From: Candidatus Sulfotelmatobacter sp.
GTDB lineage: Bacteria; Vulcanimicrobiota; Vulcanimicrobiia; Vulcanimicrobiales; Vulcanimicrobiaceae
Assembly (NCBI GenBank): GCA_035504415.1
Contig: DATJRY010000014.1
Span: forward strand, 1-64,000
Length of the DNA: 64,000 nucleotides
Direction: 5' to 3'
Shown: positions 21,235 through 27,663 of the stretch, piece after piece
How positions within the stretch are numbered: position 1 is the stretch's first letter
Layout: each line of letters begins with the position of its first letter
Program-made: the position numbers and the translations under genes
Notes under the pieces: model-generated
Told to the model about the DNA's origin: nothing
The model's input: the letters and a program-made list of their open reading frames with translations, nothing else
The model's database searches: none

Positions 21235-22097
21235 TGGACCGCGCGCGGCTCTCGCTCAACCAGTACACGGTGCGGCCGTGGTCGCTGGATGCGGCGATCG
21301 ACGCCTGCGTGCGGCGCGAGATCCCGTCCATCGCCGTGTGGCGCGACAAGCTCGCCGAAGCCGGCGTGGCGGGCGCCGCCGCGCGCCTGCGCGACGCCGG
21401 TCTGCGCGTGTCGAGCCTGTGTCGCGGTGGCTTCTTTCCGGCGCCGAGCGCGAACGAGCGCGCGCGCCGCGTCGACGACAACCGCCGTGCGATCGAGGAA
21501 GCCGCCGCGATCGGTGCGCCGCTGCTGGTGCTGGTCTGCGGCCCGGCCGAAGGTCAACCGTTACCGGAAGCGCGAGCGCAGGTCGCCGACGGCATCGCGC
21601 AGGTCGCGGCCGACGCGTTGGCGGCCGGGGTGCGCCTGGGCATCGAGCCGCTGCACCCGATGATGATCGCCGAACGCTCGGTGATCGCGAGCTTGCGCGA
21701 AGCCAACGATCTGGTGGAGCGGATCGGCGCGCCCGGCGTGCGCGTCGTGTGCGATCTCTACCACATCTTTTGGGACGCCCACGTCGAGAGCGAGATCGCG
21801 CGCGCCGGCGCCACCATCGCGGGCTGTCACGTCTCCGACTGGACGACGCCGCGCGGCGACGTCACCGCCGATCGCGCCATGCTCGGCGAGGGCTGCATCG
21901 ACGTCGCCGGCCTGGTCGGGCACGTCGAACGCGCCGGCTACGCCGGCGACATCGAGATCGAGATCCTCAACGCGACCGCGTGGCAGGGCGATCTCGACGC
22001 CTGGCTCGACCGCGCGCTCGAGCGCTACCTCACTATAGGTCCAGCTGACGCATGCGTTCAGCTCGATCGTTGTTCGCCCAGTATCGCGAAAGATTGA
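21234..22097 (+). CDS. Sugar phosphate isomerase/epimerase-like TIM barrel
   Basis: A 287-residue xylose-isomerase-like (AP endonuclease 2 family) TIM barrel. Metal-binding residues are suggested by LGIEPLHP (Glu), VVCDLYHIFWD (Asp, His), GCHVSDW (His, Asp) and the terminal IEIEIL (Glu). It is the last gene of the plus-strand catabolic operon and overlaps the upstream stop (TGATG). Normal family members end near DLDAWLDRALERY. Here the frame continues 24 residues (TIGPADAC...) into the convergent hydroxylase gene, overlapping it by 65 bases, as if the original stop had been lost. Confidence 0.85.
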   Translation: MDRARLSLNQYTVRPWSLDAAIDACVRREIPSIAVWRDKLAEAGVAGAAARLRDAGLRVSSLCRGGFFPAPSANERARRVDDNRRAIEEAAAIGAPLLVLVCGPAEGQPLPEARAQVADGIAQVAADALAAGVRLGIEPLHPMMIAERSVIASLREANDLVERIGAPGVRVVCDLYHIFWDAHVESEIARAGATIAGCHVSDWTTPRGDVTADRAMLGEGCIDVAGLVGHVERAGYAGDIEIEILNATAWQGDLDAWLDRALERYLTIGPADACVQLDRCSPSIAKD

Positions 22098-23796
22098 CCC
22101 CCACCTCGGCCGTATAACCTTGCAATCCACCGAGGAGCGTGATCTCGTCTTTCGAAAGGTCCGGGTGCCACAGGTCGACGATGAGGACGATGCGTTCCTC
22201 ATGGCTGGAGTTCCAGGCCTCGTGCACGAACGAATCGTCGAAGACTAGGGTCTTCCCGCGCTCCCAGCGGCGGGTGATCCCGTCTACACGGATGCCGCAA
22301 TCCAGCGGTACGGAGATGCCCAGGTGACACCGCAACCGCATGTTTGTCGGCCCGCGATGGGGAGCGATCGCCGTGCCGGGAGCCATGCGAGAGAAATACG
22401 CGAGCCCGGCGTGTGTCCGGATAACGGCGCTGGAGGAGAGGACTTCCATCGTCGTCGGCACCAGCGCACAGCGCTCCTCGTGGATACGACCACGTTCGAG
22501 CAGGAGCATCACGTTCCAGGCGCCCGTGCGGGAGATACGCTCCGTCTCGGAGTGGAAGTGCTCGCTTGCGAGAGCGGTGAGCTCACGACATATCTCCGGT
22601 GCCGCGCGTTCGAGGTCTTTCGCCACTGAGAAGCCCGACGCGTCCCACCATGCCTGGGAACGCAGATCCGGATAGAACCGCATCGAGCGCGCCGGATCGG
22701 CATCGCGAAGCTGCGCAATGTAGGTCGCGAAGCGCGGCGGTATCGATCCCGACTCCACGAACTCGTCAAGCGGTTTGCTCGGCTTGACCGCGAGTACTTC
22801 TGCCGCGGTGACTTTGGGGACCGCGCCTACTCGATCGAGCGCCGCAAAGATCGTAAACGGCTGTGCGGCATGCTCGTTGAGCGAGCGATGCACTTGGGTG
22901 GCGAGAAAGGAAAGAGCCTTGTCGTCCAGCTGCGGGAGCGTGGCTAGCAGGTTGGCCAGCGCCAACCACTGCGTGGGCGACAACCGCTTGTCCCATGCGG
23001 TGTTCCATGAGCATAGGGCTTCAACCGACGCCCGTCCGTGGCGGGCGGCCTCATCGAAGGAGTTTGCAGCCAGAGCATGGAGGCCGAGCCAGATCAGCGG
23101 CTCGGCAACGATCGACGGCCCGAGCGTCGCACCAATCAGTCCTTGGCGAGCAGCCTCGTCGTGGAACGTCGTGGACAACAGCGCCGAATACGCTTCGAGG
23201 AGCGATTCCTCGTTCTCGGCCGTGACGTGCTCCGTGCACGAAACCAAGATGGGCGGTAGCCGCGCCCCGAGCTTCCGCGCGGCCCGACCGAGAGCCGCTG
23301 CTCGATGAAGCCACGCCGTGGGTCCCTTGTTTTTGGCCTGTTGCTGCTCGGCGAGATTCGCGATATGAAGGACGAGGAGATCACTGGCATCGGACGCCGG
23401 AACGCGAATCAACCTGTTCTCGAAACGATCGTAGAGCGTCAGGACGTCCTCGCCGTCCGGCGCCCTCGTCGCCGCCGTCGTCAAGCTCCTACGATCGAGT
23501 GCGCAGAACAGGTAGGCGAGTCGCTCCGCTTCCTCACCTGCACAGAGCCGGACGAGGTCACGGTCTGAAAGCGGGATGAGCGAGCTCGCGAACGTGTCGG
23601 TCGAGTAGACACTGTGAAGTAAGCCGGCGATGCAGAGGTCGTCGCGACAATCCCACGCTTCGAGGATGCCAAAAGTCTGCGTGAGGTGAACGAAGAGTGA
23701 CGCCATGCCGTGCGGCATCAAGTGAGCGTCGCGTCGCCGCAGTTCGTCGGCGACGATCGCATACTTGGCCGCTAGAGACGCAACGGTTTCCATCAT
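22033..23796 (-). CDS. HD-like domain fused to aspartyl/asparaginyl beta-hydroxylase
   Basis: A 587-residue fusion. The N-terminus (about 1-160) resembles the HD-like DUF6817 domain: H37 in LFVHLTQT, AGLLHSVYSTDTF with H61-S62, and H144-x2-N in HIANLAEQ; Ser replaces the usual HD aspartate. The middle (about 170-370) is helical and unrecognised. The C-terminus (about 380-545) is an AspH-type 2-oxoglutarate oxygenase. It has the two-His iron site H480-R-G and H525, with Gly where most such enzymes have Asp/Glu, as in human AspH. R535 in RIVLIVDLWHP is the cosubstrate arginine. The start at 23796 overlaps the upstream stop (ATGATGG); a frame from 23958 is open but less likely. Base composition is lower in GC than the neighbours. 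Confidence 0.85.
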   Translation of the reverse strand: MMETVASLAAKYAIVADELRRRDAHLMPHGMASLFVHLTQTFGILEAWDCRDDLCIAGLLHSVYSTDTFASSLIPLSDRDLVRLCAGEEAERLAYLFCALDRRSLTTAATRAPDGEDVLTLYDRFENRLIRVPASDASDLLVLHIANLAEQQQAKNKGPTAWLHRAAALGRAARKLGARLPPILVSCTEHVTAENEESLLEAYSALLSTTFHDEAARQGLIGATLGPSIVAEPLIWLGLHALAANSFDEAARHGRASVEALCSWNTAWDKRLSPTQWLALANLLATLPQLDDKALSFLATQVHRSLNEHAAQPFTIFAALDRVGAVPKVTAAEVLAVKPSKPLDEFVESGSIPPRFATYIAQLRDADPARSMRFYPDLRSQAWWDASGFSVAKDLERAAPEICRELTALASEHFHSETERISRTGAWNVMLLLERGRIHEERCALVPTTMEVLSSSAVIRTHAGLAYFSRMAPGTAIAPHRGPTNMRLRCHLGISVPLDCGIRVDGITRRWERGKTLVFDDSFVHEAWNSSHEERIVLIVDLWHPDLSKDEITLLGGLQGYTAEVGVNLSRYWANNDRAERMRQLDL

Positions 23797-23975
23797 GCGT
23801 CGTTGAGGTGCTTTCGCCGTGCGGAGAAGTATCGCACGTCGAACACGAGGGCGATGAGGGTGACGAGAACCGGGCCCCAAAGGCCCGGTTCGGCGCGATG
23901 CGATATCCCCCACGCGATCCAAAGCAGCACCGCGAGCGTGGTTGAGGCGATTCCGCACCAGAGATCGGTCTTCAT
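23793..23975 (-). CDS. Small two-helix membrane protein
   Basis: A 60-residue protein with two hydrophobic segments (about 7-24 and 31-49) separated by a short polar loop (SHRAEPG) and ending in a basic, cytoplasmic-looking tail (YFSARRKHLNDA). An AAGGATG ribosome site lies 12 bases upstream and overlaps the end of the lipoprotein gene region. Its stop overlaps the start of the hydroxylase gene. No family is recognised. Coupled translation suggests that it works with the hydroxylase, for example as membrane tether, export helper or immunity factor; all are inference. Confidence 0.7.
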   Translation of the reverse strand: MKTDLWCGIASTTLAVLLWIAWGISHRAEPGLWGPVLVTLIALVFDVRYFSARRKHLNDA

Positions 23976-23989
23976 TCGTTAGGTCATCC

Positions 23990-24955
23990 TTAGGCGAGTC
24001 CGCCGGCGGTAACGCCGCATCCGAAATGTTGGAGGATCGCCGCGACTCCGCCTACCGCTCCGGCAGCCGCGGCTGCCACTTGCATGCCGGGCATGAAGAG
24101 CATGACGAGTCCTGCGGCGCCGACAGCCGAACCATAGAAGTCGAGGTCTTCGCACTGTGCCTGGTTGAACGCGATTTCACCGATGTCGTCGTCATCGGCG
24201 GACGTGATCTCGCCGAGATCACCTTCATAGCCATCGCCGAAATCCCCGTCGCCGCCATCGTCACCGCCGGACGGTGGCGTAGGCGCCTTGACGATCATGG
24301 GCTTTTTGAGGCTCGCGAACGGCGAGGCAATGAGGCCTTGACTCTGCGGATACGCGCCGGCACTCCCGGTGAAATCGTCGTCGCCGCGCCAGAGGCCGAC
24401 GTTGTCGACGACGGCGGCGATGCGATAGGTTCCATCCGAAGCTCGCATCGAGGCCGCGGCCCGATTTCCGAGCGAGTCGACGACGTGGCACAGGCCGTCG
24501 GTAGTGTAATACGCGAGCCGCTGAGTGCCACTAGCGTCCTCCGCCAAGGTCGCGGGGGCTCCGGATTTCATCGCGCCAATCTTGAAGCGACCGCTCGACG
24601 TGGTATACCAACCGGGCCGTTTGGGCAGCGCGGCGCTCAACACGAGGCGGCTACCATTCGACGATGTCGAGCGCGTGAATGCGGCGCCGAACGCGAAGCT
24701 CCCGAGAAAGTCTCCCGAGGTCGTATGAATCGCGAGCGCGTGCCCGCTTTGACTCGAGCTGACTTGGAACCCGCTATGGCCGAGTGCGGTCGTCCCCTGT
24801 CGCGCTGAAATGCGAAGTGACGCGGGATCGGCCGAGCCGGGGGAGCCGGAGGTCGACGGCCGGGGGATTGACCCGCCTCCCGAACAGGACGCCAAGAAGG
24901 CACCGCTTGCGGCGACGAACGAAAGGCGCGAGAGACGCATGGAATGTGATTCCAC
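23990..24955 (-). CDS. Lipoprotein with Asp/Gly-rich segment and hydrophobic C-terminal peptide
   Basis: A 321-residue protein. The lipoprotein signal ends FLASC (Cys24) and is followed by a Ser/Gly/Pro linker. An unrecognised domain (about 45-215) comes next, then an acidic stretch (about 229-260, rich in GD, DGD and DDDD). The C-terminus (about 272-321) is a Gly/Ala-rich hydrophobic region with Cys268 and Cys313, ending in GGLA. The GTG start at 24955 is preceded by AGGAG seven bases away. It heads a three-gene operon with the small membrane protein (14 bases downstream) and the AspH fusion. The Asp-rich segment is an obvious candidate substrate for that enzyme; the hydrophobic tail resembles a membrane-active peptide. 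Both ideas are inference. Confidence 0.7.
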   Translation of the reverse strand: MESHSMRLSRLSFVAASGAFLASCSGGGSIPRPSTSGSPGSADPASLRISARQGTTALGHSGFQVSSSQSGHALAIHTTSGDFLGSFAFGAAFTRSTSSNGSRLVLSAALPKRPGWYTTSSGRFKIGAMKSGAPATLAEDASGTQRLAYYTTDGLCHVVDSLGNRAAASMRASDGTYRIAAVVDNVGLWRGDDDFTGSAGAYPQSQGLIASPFASLKKPMIVKAPTPPSGGDDGGDGDFGDGYEGDLGEITSADDDDIGEIAFNQAQCEDLDFYGSAVGAAGLVMLFMPGMQVAAAAAGAVGGVAAILQHFGCGVTAGGLA

Positions 24956-25142
24956 CCGAGTTCTCCTCAACATGGTTTGAAACAATGACGCGTGCGCGTG
25001 TGCAATGATCATGACTCGCGTACGCCGTCTTGCGTTTTACGACCGCGTCGAATTGCTGCCTTTTCGTTTCCTTGAAGTCGCTATCGAAAATGAGAGTAGC
25101 GCACTCGCGATGCCGTCGCGTATCAGGCTTGAAAAATTCGCG

Positions 25143-25940
25143 CTACGGGATCGCGCGGACGACGCCTCCGTCCACGCGTAGGGCGGAGCCGCTCGTCCCC
25201 GACGCGGCGGGCGTGCAGAGATAGACGATCAGGTTCGCCACCTCGTCGGAGGTGAGGAAGCGCTTGAGCAGCGACGTCGGGCGCGCGGTCTCGAAGAACT
25301 GGCGCTCCATCTCGGCTTCGCTCACGCCGCTGCGCTCGGCCAGTTGCTTGACGAACGTGCCGACGCCTTCGGACTTCGTCGGACCGGGCAGCACGCTGTT
25401 GACGGTCACGCCGGTACCGGCCACGCTTTCGGCGATGCCGCGCGCCAAGGCGATCTGCGCGGTCTTGGTGACGCCGTAATGGATCATCTCGACGGGGATC
25501 TGCAGGCCCGACTCGCTCGAGACGAAGATCACCCGGCCCCAGTTGCGCGCTTTCATCCCCGGTAGGTACGCGCGGGTGAGCCGCACGCCGCTCAGGACGT
25601 TGGCCTCGAAGAAGCGCAGCCAGTCCGCGTCGTCGATCTGCTCGAACGGCTTGGGCTCGAAGATGCCGAGGTTGTTGACGAGGACGTCGGCGAGCGGGTG
25701 CGCGGCGACGAGCGCCTCGCAGCCGGCCGCGGTGGCGAGATCGCCGGCGAAGCCGCTCACGTCGGCGCGCGGGACCGCGCCGCGAATGCGGGCGATCGCA
25801 TCGTCGACGCGCGTTCGGGTTCGGCCGGTGACGACGACGCGCGCGCCTTGCGCGGCGAGTCCCTCGGCGGCGGCATAGCCGATGCCGGCCGTCGAGCCGG
25901 AGACGACGGCGACTTTTCCGGTGAGATCGAGATCGAGCAT
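25143..25940 (-). CDS. Short-chain dehydrogenase/reductase
   Basis: A 265-residue SDR. The cofactor motif is SGSTAGIG (residues 14-21), the NNLG motif follows, and the catalytic Ser-Tyr-Lys are in VSSES and YGVTK. Uses NAD(P)H to interconvert alcohols and carbonyls; the substrate is unknown. The ATG start lies 17 bases after the end of the membrane subunit of formate dehydrogenase, so it may be co-transcribed although it has no known place in that enzyme. Confidence 0.92.
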   Translation of the reverse strand: MLDLDLTGKVAVVSGSTAGIGYAAAEGLAAQGARVVVTGRTRTRVDDAIARIRGAVPRADVSGFAGDLATAAGCEALVAAHPLADVLVNNLGIFEPKPFEQIDDADWLRFFEANVLSGVRLTRAYLPGMKARNWGRVIFVSSESGLQIPVEMIHYGVTKTAQIALARGIAESVAGTGVTVNSVLPGPTKSEGVGTFVKQLAERSGVSEAEMERQFFETARPTSLLKRFLTSDEVANLIVYLCTPAASGTSGSALRVDGGVVRAIP

Positions 25941-25957
25941 CGCGCCGTACGACCCGA

Positions 25958-26854
25958 TCAGGCGGCCGGGGGCTGCGCTTTCTCGCGCGCGGCCATGCGG
26001 GCGCGCTGCGGCTCGACGGTGTACTTCGGATCGAGTGCCGATTGCTTGCCGGCCGCCAGCACGGTGAAGCGCTCGCACATCCCGGCCGCCGCGACGCACG
26101 CGGCCGCGATCGTCGAGACGGTGCGGCTGCGCCGGCCGAGCAGGCCGAGCACGGCGCCGGTCAGGGCGAGCGTGTTGGTCGCGCGCTGCAGCGCGCCGGC
26201 CCGGCCCGTGTGGTACGGCTCGGCGAGCAGCGGCCCCAGCCGTGTCTCCATGATTCCGCCGACGCCGACCATCGCGAGCGCACCGCCGATCATCAGCCGT
26301 CGTGCCGATCCGCTTTCGGCGAGCGGCGCGAACGCGACGCCCGCCGAGCCGGCGGCCGCCACCGCGCTCGAGGCGAACAGGAACGGCAGCACGTCGTGCG
26401 CTTCGTGCCACGCCGGCGTCGCGGTGTCGGCGACCAGCGCGGCCGTGTACGTCGCCAGCGCCGGGCCGACCAGGCCGGCCAGTGCCTCACCGGCGTACTG
26501 GGTGCGCCGCCAGCCCAGCAACTCGGCCAGCGTCGAGCCGCCGAGCGCGGCGCCGTACGCGCTGAAGATCCACGTCCCCACGCTCATCGGCGAGGTCGGC
26601 TTGAAGACGCGCAGCATGTTGTAGAAGCGTGCGGGCCGACCGAGGTCGACGATGAGCAGCGGTCCGGCGAGCGCGATCGCGGCCAGCGCCGCGCGCTTCT
26701 CGGCGTTCGCGAGCTTGTGCGCGCCGCGCATGCGGGCGCACGCCATCGCGACCGCGCCGGCACCGGCCAAGCCGCCGAGCCAGAAGTAGACGTCGATGTA
26801 CCAGCCCCAGATGTGCGGCCGCACGATCGGCTTGCCGTAGTACGAGTCGCTCAT
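25958..26854 (-). CDS. NrfD/PsrC-like membrane subunit of formate dehydrogenase
   Basis: A 298-residue integral membrane protein with about eight helices, of the NrfD/PsrC quinone-interacting type. It starts with a conserved cytoplasmic/interface segment (YYGKPIVRPHIWGWYIDVYFWLGG, about residues 5-28). It would pass electrons from the iron-sulfur subunit to the quinone pool. The start overlaps the stop of the iron-sulfur gene (ATGA). An NrfD-type rather than cytochrome b-type (FdnI) anchor is a distinguishing feature of this formate dehydrogenase. Confidence 0.9.
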   Translation of the reverse strand: MSDSYYGKPIVRPHIWGWYIDVYFWLGGLAGAGAVAMACARMRGAHKLANAEKRAALAAIALAGPLLIVDLGRPARFYNMLRVFKPTSPMSVGTWIFSAYGAALGGSTLAELLGWRRTQYAGEALAGLVGPALATYTAALVADTATPAWHEAHDVLPFLFASSAVAAAGSAGVAFAPLAESGSARRLMIGGALAMVGVGGIMETRLGPLLAEPYHTGRAGALQRATNTLALTGAVLGLLGRRSRTVSTIAAACVAAAGMCERFTVLAAGKQSALDPKYTVEPQRARMAAREKAQPPAA

Positions 26855-27663
26855 TGCCGCTTCGTTCCGAGCGCCGCCAGCGCGGTGACGCCGACGATCG
26901 CGAGCGCGGCCAGGCCCGCGTGTTTCCAAATCGACAGCAGATCGCGTGTGGTGTCGATCGGATCCGGCGGCAAACCGTAGACCTCGGGCTTGTCGAGCAA
27001 CAGGAACATCGAACCGCCGCCGCCGATCCCGTCGTTCTGGTCGCGGAGATAGAGCGACGCGTCGGTGTACATCCCGCCTTCGCGCACCTTGGCCAGTCGT
27101 GCGTCGGCCCGCGCGCGCAGCTCGTCGAGCTCGCCGAATTGGATCGACTGCGTCGGACAGGCCTTCGCGCAGGAGGGTTCCTCGTTGTCCTTGAGCCGGT
27201 CGTAGCAGAGCGTGCACTTGGCGGCGCGGCCGGTCTCTTCGGAGCGCCCGATGACGCCGAACGGGCAGGCCGGCACGCAGTAGCCGCAGCCGTTGCAAAC
27301 GTCCTGCTGCACGACCACCGTGCCGTGCTCGGTGCGGAAGAGCGCACCGGTCGGGCAGACGTCCAGGCACGCCGCGTGCGTGCAGTGCTTGCAGACGTCG
27401 GACTCCATCAGCCAGCGCCCGGACTGTTCGACGAACGCGACGTGGCGCCAGGTGGTCGCGGAGAGCGCGCCGGTGTTGTCGTACGACTCGCCGCTGAAGT
27501 CGTAGCCGTCGCTGGGGATCTGGTTCCACTCCTTGCACGCGACCTCGCACGCTTTGCAGCCGATGCACAGCGTCGTGTCGGTGAAGAAGCCCACGCGCGG
27601 CTGCGCCTCGTCGCCGTAGGTGGCTTGTTCGCGCGGCGCGCCGGTCGCGTCGAAGAGCTCCAT
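26851..27663 (-). CDS. Formate dehydrogenase iron-sulfur (beta) subunit
   Basis: A 270-residue electron-transfer subunit with four 4Fe-4S motifs: CIGCKACEVAC (from residue 33), CKHCTHAACLDVC (from 91), CNGCGYCVPAC (from 123) and CTLC...CAKAC (from 150). A single C-terminal hydrophobic helix (about 246-264) anchors it to the membrane, as in FdnH/FdoH. The start overlaps the catalytic subunit's stop (TGATG). It relays electrons from the molybdenum/tungsten subunit to the NrfD-like protein. Confidence 0.95.
   Translation of the reverse strand: MELFDATGAPREQATYGDEAQPRVGFFTDTTLCIGCKACEVACKEWNQIPSDGYDFSGESYDNTGALSATTWRHVAFVEQSGRWLMESDVCKHCTHAACLDVCPTGALFRTEHGTVVVQQDVCNGCGYCVPACPFGVIGRSEETGRAAKCTLCYDRLKDNEEPSCAKACPTQSIQFGELDELRARADARLAKVREGGMYTDASLYLRDQNDGIGGGGSMFLLLDKPEVYGLPPDPIDTTRDLLSIWKHAGLAALAIVGVTALAALGTKRQ

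Noticed and set aside
24956-25142. Possible extra small gene or clear promoter in the gap upstream of the lipoprotein cassette
   Set aside because: Frames there lack ribosome sites and recognisable features, and no convincing -35/-10 pair was found, although the region is AT-richer than its surroundings.
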